From: a candidate division TA06 bacterium 32_111
GTDB taxonomy: Bacteria > Hydrothermota > 32-111
Assembly: GCA_001508335.1 (NCBI GenBank)
Contig: LGFX01000013.1
Coordinates: 1 to 46,990 of the forward strand
Direction of reading: 5' to 3'
DNA: 46,990 bases
Shown here: positions 9,223 through 17,756 of the stretch, piece by piece
Numbering within the stretch: position 1 is the first letter of the stretch
How the letters are laid out: the number at the start of each line of letters is the position of its first letter
Notes under the pieces: generated by a model
Databases searched by the model: none
Seen by the model: only the letters and a program-made list of their open reading frames with translations
Told to the model about the DNA's origin: nothing
Program-made: the position numbers and the translations under genes

Positions 9223-10011
9223 ATGTTTGATAACACAGGGAAAATCGTAACTATATCTTTGATAGTTTCAATAATTGTTTCGATCGTCGTATCTACTCTT
9301 GCCGTTATTTTTATAACCCCAATTTTACCATCATCCAAAAAAGATGAAACGAACGAAAAGGTCGAGATGGTTGAAGTTCCGATGGTTGAAGGGCTTGATT
9401 ATGAAAAAGCAAAAATTATTCTTTCAAATAAGAATTTGAACCTTTTCGTTGAATCTGAAAAGGTTAGTGAAAAAGATAAAGGTATTGTTCTTTCACAATC
9501 ACCAATTGCTGGAGTTAGTGTTGTTAAAAATAGTGTTGTTAACGTTGTTGTTAGTGCTGGAAAAGAGAATGTTGAAAGTGTTCCTGTAGATACTCAGAAA
9601 CTTGTTACTCTCCCATATCTTATAGGGCTGAATGTTGATGAGGTCAAAAGAGAAATAATCAATCTTGGACTTAAAATTGGAGATGTTAAATATGTGGATG
9701 ATGAGAAGTATAAAACTGATCTTGTTGTTTCAACAGATCCAGTTGGAGGAGCAAGAATACCATCTGGCTCCGCTGTAAATCTTAAAGTATCTAAAGGGAT
9801 CACCACAGTAGTGGTTCCGAATGTAAACTCGTTAACAAAAGAGGATGCCAGTGCAAAGATAAACAGAGCAGGTCTTTTTGTAGAAGAGATAATATATATT
9901 ACAGATGTCGAATTCCCTTTTGATATAGTTATAAAACAGAAACCCGCATCTGGAACAAAAGTGAAAAAGGGAACCGGTGTAAAAATATGGATAAACAGGG
10001 AAAGAGAATGA
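9223..10011 (+). CDS. membrane-anchored protein with three PASTA domains, no kinase
   Basis: The protein has 262 residues: a short cytoplasmic start, one membrane helix (about 9-35), a charged linker and three PASTA repeats. The repeats begin near VEVPMVEGLDYEKAK, VTLPYLIGLNVDEVK and VVVPNVNSLTKEDAS, and each ends in the usual V.VSKG-type strand. In known proteins PASTA modules bind peptidoglycan stem peptides or muropeptides, at the ends of Ser/Thr kinases or PBPs. Neither a kinase nor a transpeptidase domain is present. It lies between rsmB and rpe together with a second, similar gene. A GGAGG (9214-9218) precedes ATG 9223. Confidence 0.88.
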   Translation: MFDNTGKIVTISLIVSIIVSIVVSTLAVIFITPILPSSKKDETNEKVEMVEVPMVEGLDYEKAKIILSNKNLNLFVESEKVSEKDKGIVLSQSPIAGVSVVKNSVVNVVVSAGKENVESVPVDTQKLVTLPYLIGLNVDEVKREIINLGLKIGDVKYVDDEKYKTDLVVSTDPVGGARIPSGSAVNLKVSKGITTVVVPNVNSLTKEDASAKINRAGLFVEEIIYITDVEFPFDIVIKQKPASGTKVKKGTGVKIWINRERE

Positions 10012-10796
10012 AACTATCCTTTTTTAAGGTTAAACATTTGAAAGATGAAGTGAAGGATATCGATATCGATGAAAAGGGTAAAAAATGGGGTTGTTTTCTA
10101 ACACTACTCGCTTTTATTTTCGTCCTAACCGGAATATTTTTGGGACAGATTTTTATGCCAATAATTTTAAAAACCTCAAAAGAGATAAAAGTTCCAGATG
10201 TAACTGGAATAACGATAAGTCAGGCAAGAACCAACCTTGAACTCGCTGGACTCGATATGAGAATCGCTGGAGAAGAGTATTCTGAAAATGTTCCAAGTGG
10301 AATCGTTATATCTCAAAACCCATTACCGAACAGTTCCATCAAGTTTAACAAGATAGTTGAGGTTATCGTTTCGAAGGGAAGTGAAAAGATAACTGTTCCC
10401 TTTGTAAAAGGTCTTCATATTTCAACTGCAACAGACATTCTCCTCAAGAAGGGTATAATAGTAAATGATACGAATTATATATTCGATAACAGATATGCTG
10501 AAAACATTGTTGTTGGGAGTGAACCACCTGAAAACAGTTTGATCTCTAAAGGTGGAACGATCTCCCTTTATGTTTCAAAAGGAAAGATTGAAAATTATGT
10601 TCAGATACCCAACTTTATTGGTCTATCATCAGATTCCGCTATTCTTCTTTCTTCAAAACTTTTAAAATATTTGAACCTTAAGATCGATACAATAAAAGGT
10701 AAAGGTAATAACTACTATGTAGTAAAACAGGTTCCAGATAGTGGGCAATACCTTAAAAAGGATGACACACTTAAAATTATATTAAAAGGAAGATGA
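10008..10796 (+). CDS. second membrane-anchored three-PASTA protein
   Basis: The start ATG 10008 overlaps the previous stop as ATGA; an in-frame ATG at 9987 is a less likely start deeper in the upstream gene. The 262-residue product has about 25 cytoplasmic residues, one membrane helix (CFLTLLAFIFVLTGIFLG), then three PASTA repeats starting near IKVPDVTGITISQAR, ITVPFVKGLHISTAT and VQIPNFIGLSSDSAI. The architecture is the same as its neighbour but the sequences are well diverged, so this is an old duplication. No enzymatic domain is present. The product should be inner-membrane-anchored with PASTA modules in the periplasm. Confidence 0.87.
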   Translation: MKLSFFKVKHLKDEVKDIDIDEKGKKWGCFLTLLAFIFVLTGIFLGQIFMPIILKTSKEIKVPDVTGITISQARTNLELAGLDMRIAGEEYSENVPSGIVISQNPLPNSSIKFNKIVEVIVSKGSEKITVPFVKGLHISTATDILLKKGIIVNDTNYIFDNRYAENIVVGSEPPENSLISKGGTISLYVSKGKIENYVQIPNFIGLSSDSAILLSSKLLKYLNLKIDTIKGKGNNYYVVKQVPDSGQYLKKDDTLKIILKGR

Positions 10797-11440
10797 TGGA
10801 AAAGGATATTCAGATAATACCTTCCCTTTTATCTATAGATATAAAAAATCTAAAAAAGAGCATATCCTCGATTCCATCATACATAAAAATTTTACATCTC
10901 GATGTTATGGATGGGCATTTTGTTGATAACATAACTTTTGGACCACATTTTGTTAAAGTTGTTAGAGAGTTAACATCAAGAGAACTTGACTGTCATCTGA
11001 TGATCGAAGAACCTGATAGGTATTATGATAGGTTTATAGATGCAGGTGCTACTCATATTTCCTTTCATATAGAGACAACAAAAGATACATTTTCTCTTAT
11101 CAAGAAAATAAAGAAAAGAAAGGTAAAAGTTGGAATAGTTCTAAATCCTGAAACCGAAGTTGATAGAATAGTGCCTTATCTCGATCACATTGATTATGTC
11201 CTTGTTATGTCTGTTCATCCAGGTTTCGCCGGTCAGAAATTTTTGAATTACACTCTTAGAAAGGTAAAAAGATTGAAAGATTTAAGGGGAAAAAGAGAAT
11301 ACTTTATCCAGATAGATGGTGGAATAAATGATAAAACTGGGAAAAAAGCCATAAAAGCAGGTGCACAATGGCTTGTTTCAGGTTCATACATTTTCAAAGG
11401 TGATATTAAAAAAAATGTTGAAAGGATTTTGAATGGATAA
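10796..11440 (+). CDS. rpe: ribulose-phosphate 3-epimerase
   Basis: Rpe interconverts ribulose-5-phosphate and xylulose-5-phosphate in the pentose phosphate pathway. It is a TIM barrel of 214 residues. The family signatures are present: [42 protein letters not shown] and IQIDGGIN. Metal ligands by family analogy are His34, Asp36, His67 and Asp174 (numbered from ATG 10796). Two tandem ATGs (10793 and 10796) are possible. I prefer 10796 because AAGGA (10786-10790) has better spacing to it. The last eight bases overlap guaA. Confidence 0.95.
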   Translation: MEKDIQIIPSLLSIDIKNLKKSISSIPSYIKILHLDVMDGHFVDNITFGPHFVKVVRELTSRELDCHLMIEEPDRYYDRFIDAGATHISFHIETTKDTFSLIKKIKKRKVKVGIVLNPETEVDRIVPYLDHIDYVLVMSVHPGFAGQKFLNYTLRKVKRLKDLRGKREYFIQIDGGINDKTGKKAIKAGAQWLVSGSYIFKGDIKKNVERILNG

Positions 11441-12968
11441 GATAGGTATCCTGATAGTTGATTTTGGTTCACAGTACACTCAACTTATTGCAAGAAAGAT
11501 AAGAGAACTTGAGGTTTTTTCAGAAATCGTTCATCCTGACCAAATAGGAGAAATTTCCCTAAACTCTTATTATGGGATTATTTTATCTGGAGGTCCCAAC
11601 TCCGTTTATGATAAAAATTCTCCAGATATTGATCTTGATCTTTCGAAACTCGATATTCCCATTCTTGGTATATGTTACGGTTTGCAACTTTTAGCAAAAA
11701 AATTCAAAGGGGAAGTAGAGAGATCTAAAAAGAGAGAGTTCGGTTACGCAAAATTCCATATCGTAAAAAGAGATAAACTTTTCAAGGGTATTCCAAAAGA
11801 GATAAAGGTGTGGATGTCACACTCCGATAACGTTGTCAAATTACCACAAAATTTTGAAAGAACCGGTTACAGTCAAAATTGCAAAAACGGTTCGATGAAG
11901 AGTAAAAATGGAAAAGTTTATGGATTACAGTTTCATCCTGAGGTATACCATACCGATTATGGAAAAGATATTTTGAAAAATTTTGTGTTTGAAATTTGTA
12001 AATCTAAAAAGAACTGGACAAGCAATGATCTTATAAAAAGGATAGTTGAAAGAATAAGAGATGATGTTGGTGACAACTATGTTATTGGGGGACTTTCTGG
12101 CGGAGTTGATTCAACCGTTGCTGCTGTCCTTGTAAAGAAAGCTGTTGGTGAAAGGTTAAAAGGTTTCATAATAGATACGGGGCTTTTAAGAATGAATGAA
12201 GGAAGGGAGGTTTTAGAACTCTACAATAAAAGATTGAAACTCGATGTGAAGTATGTTGATAAGAGTAAAACTTTTTTGAACAGTTTGAAAGGTGTAAAAG
12301 ACCCTGAAAGTAAAAGAAAGATAATTGGTAGACTCTTCATAGAATCCTTTGAAGAAGAAGCGAAAAAATTTAAAAAAGCGAAATTTTTACTACAGGGAAC
12401 GATCTATCCAGATAGAATAGAATCAAAATCAACAAAGGGACCTTCAGCTGTTATTAAAAGTCACCATAATGTTGGTGGTTTGCCAGAGAAGATGAATTTG
12501 AAACTCGTTGAGCCTTTAAAGGACCTTTTCAAGGATGAGGTGAGAATGATAGGTTTGAAACTCGGTATCCCTTCAGATTTTATTAACAGACATCCTTTCC
12601 CGGGTCCGGGGCTTGCTATAAGGATAATTGGTGAAGTAACAAAAGAAAAACTCGAGATTTTAAGAAAGGTGGATGCTATATATATTGAAGAGTTGAAAAA
12701 AAATAGTATCTACAACGACATCTGGCAGGCTTTCGCTGTTTTTTTGCCTGTTCAAAGCGTTGGAGTTATGGGTGATGAGAGAACGTATGAAAATGTGGTT
12801 GCTTTAAGGGCTGTAACCTCAACAGATGGAATGACAGGAGATTTTTACTGGTTTGAAAAGGAAATTATCCAAAAAATTTCTAATAGAATAATAAATGAGG
12901 TCAAAGGAGTAAACAGGGTAGTGTATGATATATCATCAAAACCACCTTCAACTATCGAATGGGAATAA
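11433..12968 (+). CDS. guaA: GMP synthase (glutamine-hydrolysing)
   Basis: GuaA converts XMP to GMP with ATP and glutamine. The protein has 511 residues, typical for a two-domain enzyme. The class I glutamine amidotransferase domain has nucleophile Cys81 (GICYGLQL) and His168/Glu170 (FHPEV). The ATP pyrophosphatase domain has the P-loop SGGVDST (222-228). The C-terminal dimerisation domain ends in the conserved KPPSTIEWE. It overlaps rpe upstream and the HAD gene downstream. Confidence 0.97.
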   Translation: MDKIGILIVDFGSQYTQLIARKIRELEVFSEIVHPDQIGEISLNSYYGIILSGGPNSVYDKNSPDIDLDLSKLDIPILGICYGLQLLAKKFKGEVERSKKREFGYAKFHIVKRDKLFKGIPKEIKVWMSHSDNVVKLPQNFERTGYSQNCKNGSMKSKNGKVYGLQFHPEVYHTDYGKDILKNFVFEICKSKKNWTSNDLIKRIVERIRDDVGDNYVIGGLSGGVDSTVAAVLVKKAVGERLKGFIIDTGLLRMNEGREVLELYNKRLKLDVKYVDKSKTFLNSLKGVKDPESKRKIIGRLFIESFEEEAKKFKKAKFLLQGTIYPDRIESKSTKGPSAVIKSHHNVGGLPEKMNLKLVEPLKDLFKDEVRMIGLKLGIPSDFINRHPFPGPGLAIRIIGEVTKEKLEILRKVDAIYIEELKKNSIYNDIWQAFAVFLPVQSVGVMGDERTYENVVALRAVTSTDGMTGDFYWFEKEIIQKISNRIINEVKGVNRVVYDISSKPPSTIEWE

Positions 12969-13737
12969 ACTCCCTAAAATCTTTTTCTTCGATATGGATG
13001 GGACTTTATATCTTGGGGATATACTTATTGATGGTTCAGTCCAATTTTTAAACATGTTGAAAAACGCTGGAATAAAAAGGGTATTTCTATCGAACAACTC
13101 ATCTAAAAACAGAAAGGATTATTATCTGAAACTAAAAAGAATGGGGTTTGAAGTCAAAGTTGATGAGATCTTCACATCTTTGAATGCAACGATTTTAAAA
13201 ATGAAAAGAGAAAATATTAAAAAGATATTTCCACTCGGAACCCCATCCTTTGAAGAGGAGTTAAGGGAGAATGATTTTATTCTAACCGACAAAGATCCTG
13301 AAGTTGTTTTACTCGGATTCGATAAAAGTTTAACTTACGAAAAGATTGAAAAAGCGTACAGGTTTTTAAAAGGGGGAAAAAGATATATCGCTACACATCC
13401 AGATATCCTCTGCCCAACGGAGGATGGATTCATACCAGATATAGGTTGTTTTATAAGTATGTTTGAAAAGTGCACCTCAAGGTTACCTGAAATAGTTGGA
13501 AAACCAAATATAGAGATGATTACAAATATACTTAACCATTATTCTATAGATCGTAATGATGCTGTTATGGTAGGTGACAGGTTGTATACTGATATGAGGA
13601 TGGCTGTTGATGCGAAAGTAATATCTGTACTTGTTCTTTCTGGAGAAACGAAGATTGAGGATTATGAAAAATCCAACCTTGATGTTGATATTGTATGTGA
13701 TTCTGTTAAAGACCTTTTTACGGTATTTCCTTTATGA
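12925..13737 (+). CDS. HAD superfamily phosphatase, NagD/IIA type
   Basis: The protein has 270 residues. HAD motif I is [12 protein letters not shown] with nucleophile Asp23 and acid/base Asp25. Motif II is VFLSNNSSK (53-61). The late acidic motif is [13 protein letters not shown]. The cap position and the motif spacing fit the IIA (NagD, p-nitrophenylphosphatase, phosphoglycolate-phosphatase-like) branch. The substrate cannot be read from sequence. ATG 12925 lies 44 bases inside guaA. No ATG, GTG or TTG start occurs between it and motif I, so the overlap is probably real. Confidence 0.85.
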   Translation: MIYHQNHLQLSNGNKLPKIFFFDMDGTLYLGDILIDGSVQFLNMLKNAGIKRVFLSNNSSKNRKDYYLKLKRMGFEVKVDEIFTSLNATILKMKRENIKKIFPLGTPSFEEELRENDFILTDKDPEVVLLGFDKSLTYEKIEKAYRFLKGGKRYIATHPDILCPTEDGFIPDIGCFISMFEKCTSRLPEIVGKPNIEMITNILNHYSIDRNDAVMVGDRLYTDMRMAVDAKVISVLVLSGETKIEDYEKSNLDVDIVCDSVKDLFTVFPL

Positions 13738-14585
13738 GAATATACATAATCGGTAAAAATGGACAGTTAGGTTTTGATCTTGATAGGGTGCTTTCAAAAA
13801 GATTCAAAGTTGATGGTGGTGGAAGAGAAACTTTCGATGTAAGAAGAGTTGATGAGTTCTTATCTTTTGTAAAAGGTAAATACGATTTACTTATTAACTG
13901 TTCTGCGTACCTTGATGTTGTTAAAAGTGAAAAGTATATTAAAGATTCCTTTCTTATGAATGCGATTTTACCTTCGGTTATTTCAAAATTCTGTTATGAT
14001 AACAGAATCAAATTCTTCCATTTCTCAACCGATTATGTTTTCGATGGAAGGAAAAAAACTCCATATGTTGAAGTTGATAGATGTGATCCCTTGAACAACT
14101 ATGGTTTGTCAAAATATGTTGGAGAAAGGATGATCCTTGAGAACAACCCTGATGCAAAAATTTTAAGGGTCAGTGGTTTATACGGCAAAAGGGAGAGTAA
14201 ATCTAAAGGGTATAATTTCGTTTCATTCATACTCAAAAAAGCTGAAAAAAGGGAGAAGGTTCAGATTGTTAACGACCAGTTCTTAACCCCAACTTACACT
14301 CTTAACATTGCAAAACAGGTTGAAAAGTTAATAGATTTTGATATATCAGGTATAATTCATTCTACGGATGAGGGAGAAACAAGTTGGTACGATTTCGCAT
14401 TAGAAATAAAAAGGGTTTTAAAACTTGATTTGAAAATTGAAAAAAGGGATTCACAGGATCTTTTTCCAAAAAGACCGAAATACTCTGTCCTTGAGAATGC
14501 TGTTTTGAAAAAAAACTGTATAAACATTATGAGAAATTGGAAGGAATCTTTAGAATATTTTTTGAAAGTGGATCTTTTGAAATGA
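13734..14585 (+). CDS. RmlD-like NAD(P)-dependent sugar-nucleotide reductase
   Basis: This is an extended SDR of 283 residues in the dTDP-4-dehydrorhamnose reductase (RmlD) family. The nucleotide-binding motif is GKNGQLG (7-13), the STDYVFDG segment is at 98-105, and the catalytic pair is Tyr123/Lys127 (YGLSK). RmlD makes dTDP-L-rhamnose for surface polysaccharide, but rmlA, rmlB and rmlC are not in this window, so the exact substrate is inferred only from the family. ATG 13734 overlaps the HAD stop as ATGA. Confidence 0.82.
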   Translation: MRIYIIGKNGQLGFDLDRVLSKRFKVDGGGRETFDVRRVDEFLSFVKGKYDLLINCSAYLDVVKSEKYIKDSFLMNAILPSVISKFCYDNRIKFFHFSTDYVFDGRKKTPYVEVDRCDPLNNYGLSKYVGERMILENNPDAKILRVSGLYGKRESKSKGYNFVSFILKKAEKREKVQIVNDQFLTPTYTLNIAKQVEKLIDFDISGIIHSTDEGETSWYDFALEIKRVLKLDLKIEKRDSQDLFPKRPKYSVLENAVLKKNCINIMRNWKESLEYFLKVDLLK

Positions 14586-15766
14586 AAATATTTTTTTATA
14601 GTATGGGTTGTAAATTGAACCAATCATTAACGAAAAGGTATATTGGCAATTTGGTTGAAAATGGCTGGGAAGTTTGTAGCGAACCATCTGATGCTGACAT
14701 TATTCTTCTTTCCTCCTGCATAGTAACCGAAACATCTCAAAAACAGTTCGAAAATCTTCTTGAAAGGATGATTAAAAAATACCCTGAGAAAAGGTTTCAG
14801 GTCGTTGGTTGCTTTGATAAAAATTCACTTGAGAGAGATGTTGAATACATAGATCAGGAAAAAATATTTCAATCAAAAAATTCTTTCATCAACAGAACAA
14901 GAGTTGAAATACCTATACAGACAGGATGTAACAGTTTCTGCTCCTACTGTATAGTTCCATATTTCAGAGGGGAGGAAAAAAGTATAGGTATAGAAAGTAT
15001 TTTGTATGAGGTTGAAAATCTTGTAAAAAGAAATGTAAAGGAGATAGTTTTAACGGGTGTCCATATAGGAAGATTCAACCATGAAGGGAAAAATCTTTTG
15101 GATCTTGTAGAAATTCTCTCAGAAAAACCTGTTGAAAGGGTAAGGCTATCATCACTCGATATAAGCGAGATAACTGAAAAGGATATAGAAAGGTTGGGAA
15201 AGATAAAAAAGGTTGTTCCATTTTTCCATCTATCTTTACAGCATGTTTCTGAGAAGGTTTTAAAGATGATGAAAAGAAAATATGACATTGAGAAGATAAA
15301 AAATATATTATTCTCTTTTAAAGAAAATTTTTATAAACCTATGTTAGGTTGTGATGTTATAGTAGGATTCCCTTTTGAGGATGATTCCGATTTTTTAGAA
15401 ATGGTTGAGTTTTTTAAAGGAGGGGAGATTTCACATTTCCATATTTTCCCCTATTCAAGAAGGAAAGGAACTCTTGCATACTATTTTGAGAACAATAAAA
15501 ATTCGAGAATACCAATTGATGAGAAAATGAAGATTATGAGAGAAATACATAAGGAAAGGAAAGAAAATTTTTTGAAATCTTTAAAGGGGGAAAACGAAAC
15601 TATTATTTTTGAAGGTGTAAAAGATGGTAAAATTAAAGGGAAAGGTGAAAGGTATTTCGATGGTTATCTTGAATATGATGATAAGTTTAAAAAAGGTGAT
15701 ATAATAAAAGTAAAAATTTTGGATTATGTTGACGGAAAGGTAATCTGTGAAAAGAGAAACTTTTAA
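14582..15766 (+). CDS. mtaB: tRNA t6A37 methylthiotransferase MtaB
   Basis: MtaB is a radical-SAM enzyme that adds a methylthio group to t6A37 of tRNA, giving ms2t6A. The protein has 394 residues from ATG 14582, which overlaps the previous stop as ATGA; an upstream in-frame ATG at 14537 would add 15 unlikely residues. The N-terminal UPF0004 domain has cluster ligands Cys10, Cys46 and Cys77. The radical-SAM motif is Cys116-x3-Cys120-x2-Cys123 (TGCNSFCSYC). A TRAM-like region closes the protein. The SMGCKLNQS start is MtaB-like, unlike the YGCEMN start of the next gene. Confidence 0.88.
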   Translation: MKIFFYSMGCKLNQSLTKRYIGNLVENGWEVCSEPSDADIILLSSCIVTETSQKQFENLLERMIKKYPEKRFQVVGCFDKNSLERDVEYIDQEKIFQSKNSFINRTRVEIPIQTGCNSFCSYCIVPYFRGEEKSIGIESILYEVENLVKRNVKEIVLTGVHIGRFNHEGKNLLDLVEILSEKPVERVRLSSLDISEITEKDIERLGKIKKVVPFFHLSLQHVSEKVLKMMKRKYDIEKIKNILFSFKENFYKPMLGCDVIVGFPFEDDSDFLEMVEFFKGGEISHFHIFPYSRRKGTLAYYFENNKNSRIPIDEKMKIMREIHKERKENFLKSLKGENETIIFEGVKDGKIKGKGERYFDGYLEYDDKFKKGDIIKVKILDYVDGKVICEKRNF

Positions 15767-17015
15767 AATAGTAACTTACGGTTGTGAGATGAACGATTAT
15801 GATAGTGAGGTAATAACTTCTATTCTTAAAAGTGATGGTTACGAAGAGGTTTTTGATATTGAGGACGCAAAAATTGTTGTTGTTAACGGATGCTCCGTTA
15901 GGGATCATGCAGAGAAGAGGGCTTTGGGTTTCATTCAGAGTTTAAAAGGTAAAAAGGATGGTAAAAGGTTCATTATAGCTGGATGTCTTGCAAAATCACT
16001 TGAAAATGAAAATATTTTTTTAGATGAGTCCTTTATAGTTTCGACGGAATATAAAAAATTACCTGAACTTCTGAAACAAAATAATTTTAAAAAATTTGAG
16101 ATAAGTTCTGAAGGTAACTACTCTGATATTTTGAGAAACACAGATTTTACTTTGAACATCCCAATAATGAAAGGGTGTAACAATTTTTGTTCTTACTGTA
16201 CAGTTCCTTACCTTAGAGGGGAAGAGGTATCCTTCAGTGTTGATGATATTATTGAAAATATAAAAAGGAATATCAACGAAAAAACAGGTGAGATAATGCT
16301 TCTTGGGCAGAATGTGAACTCATACAGTTATGATTCCTATGATTTTGTTAGAGTCCTCGAGAGAGTTGCAAAGGAGTTTAAAGAATTAAGAGTGAGATTT
16401 CTAACTTCACATCCAAAAGATTTTTCGCCCGATATAGTTAAACTGATGGCTGAATATGAGAATCTCTGCCCCCATTTACATCTTCCTGTCCAAACTGGTT
16501 CTGATAAACTTTTGAAACTTTTGCATAGAGATTACACTGTTAAGGATTATTTAGAAAAGGTTGAAATTTCCAGAAAAATAGTTGAAGATATTTCGATAAC
16601 AACAGATATTATGGTTGGCCTTCCATACGAAGGGGAAGAAGATTTTAAAGAGACATTGAAACTTGTAATGGATATTCAGTTCGATGATGCTTTCATGTAT
16701 AAGTTTTCGAAAAGGAAGAACACTCTTGCCTATTATATGGATGGTTGTGATAAAAAGGTCAGTTCATCAAGGTTGAAAAAACTTATAGATTTGCAGAGGA
16801 GTGTAAAGGAAAAGAAACTGAAAGAACTCGTGGGGAGAGAAGTTGAAGTTATAGTTGAGAAGGTCAGCAAAAAGAGTAAAAATGAGTTCTATGGAAGAGA
16901 TAGACATAATAGAAGTGTTGTTGTTAACGGAGAAAATATAACAATAAAAGATAAAGTTATTGTTCGAATAGTAAAGATAAAAGGGATAACCCCCTATGGA
17001 ATAAAAAAGAGGTGA
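15747..17015 (+). CDS. miaB: tRNA i6A37 methylthiotransferase MiaB
   Basis: MiaB makes ms2i6A at position 37 of tRNAs, acting after MiaA. The protein has 422 residues. UPF0004 ligands are Cys13 (TYGCEMNDYDSE, the MiaB signature), Cys49 and Cys80. Radical-SAM cysteines are 144, 148 and 151 (KGCNNFCSYC). A C-terminal TRAM domain binds tRNA. The start is GTG 15747, six bases after GGAAAGG and inside the end of mtaB. The direct adjacency of mtaB and miaB suggests joint expression. No miaA is in the window. Confidence 0.92.
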   Translation: MKRETFKIVTYGCEMNDYDSEVITSILKSDGYEEVFDIEDAKIVVVNGCSVRDHAEKRALGFIQSLKGKKDGKRFIIAGCLAKSLENENIFLDESFIVSTEYKKLPELLKQNNFKKFEISSEGNYSDILRNTDFTLNIPIMKGCNNFCSYCTVPYLRGEEVSFSVDDIIENIKRNINEKTGEIMLLGQNVNSYSYDSYDFVRVLERVAKEFKELRVRFLTSHPKDFSPDIVKLMAEYENLCPHLHLPVQTGSDKLLKLLHRDYTVKDYLEKVEISRKIVEDISITTDIMVGLPYEGEEDFKETLKLVMDIQFDDAFMYKFSKRKNTLAYYMDGCDKKVSSSRLKKLIDLQRSVKEKKLKELVGREVEVIVEKVSKKSKNEFYGRDRHNRSVVVNGENITIKDKVIVRIVKIKGITPYGIKKR

Positions 17016-17017
17016 GT

Positions 17018-17755
17018 ATGAAAAAAGTTATAATAGTTATAAGTATAATTTTTTTATTTTGTTTTTCTTTTGAAACGGATATTAAGGAATTTTACATTAA
17101 AAGTGATCTATCATCATTGAAATTGTTACTTGATTCTTTGAAAGGCAAAAATATAGAACCATCAAGTTCTTTGTATTTTTACATAGCGGAAATTTCAAAT
17201 GATATAACACTCTCTTTGAACTGTTACAAAACTGTTGAGGAAAGATATAAAGATTCCCCCTTTTATCCTACAACCCTTCTCCGACTTGCGAAATATTATT
17301 CTATCACGAGGGATACATCCAAAGCACTTACATACTATAGAAAACTTATTTCCTTGAAAGAAAAAAATCTTTTACCCTACGCGTACCTTGGAATCATTGG
17401 GATTTATGAAAACTACGCTGACATCAACAATTCGAATTATTGGATCACGAATTTTCTTAACGAGGTTGACTCGAGTCCATTTTTTAACTATTTTTCTTTG
17501 AATGAGAAAACCAAACATTCACAGGTCAAAGAAAAATTTTATTCTATTCAAATAGGTTCCTTTAAAAGTAAAGATAATGCTGATAAACTTTACAAAAGGT
17601 ACAAGGATAAAAGTTATGATGTTTTTATAGTATTTGAAGATAACCTTTACAAGGTTAGAATCGGCAAATTTAAAAATGAAGAGGATGCAAGAAATTTTAT
17701 GAAAATTTTTCAAAAGGCTGAAACTATACCTGCATGGATAGTTTATGGAGAATGA
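17018..17755 (+). CDS. secreted SPOR-domain protein with TPR-like helices
   Basis: The protein has 245 residues from ATG 17018 (AGAGG five bases upstream). It has a signal peptide or anchor (MKKVIIVISIIFLFCFS), a helical TPR-like middle (about 45-150) and a C-terminal SPOR domain (about 170-245) with the typical start YSIQIGSFKSKDNADKLYKRYK and repeat core YKVRIGKFKNEEDARNF. SPOR domains bind denuded septal peptidoglycan, so a cell-envelope or division role is likely. The specific partner is unknown. Confidence 0.85.
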   Translation: MKKVIIVISIIFLFCFSFETDIKEFYIKSDLSSLKLLLDSLKGKNIEPSSSLYFYIAEISNDITLSLNCYKTVEERYKDSPFYPTTLLRLAKYYSITRDTSKALTYYRKLISLKEKNLLPYAYLGIIGIYENYADINNSNYWITNFLNEVDSSPFFNYFSLNEKTKHSQVKEKFYSIQIGSFKSKDNADKLYKRYKDKSYDVFIVFEDNLYKVRIGKFKNEEDARNFMKIFQKAETIPAWIVYGE

Positions 17756-17756
17756 T

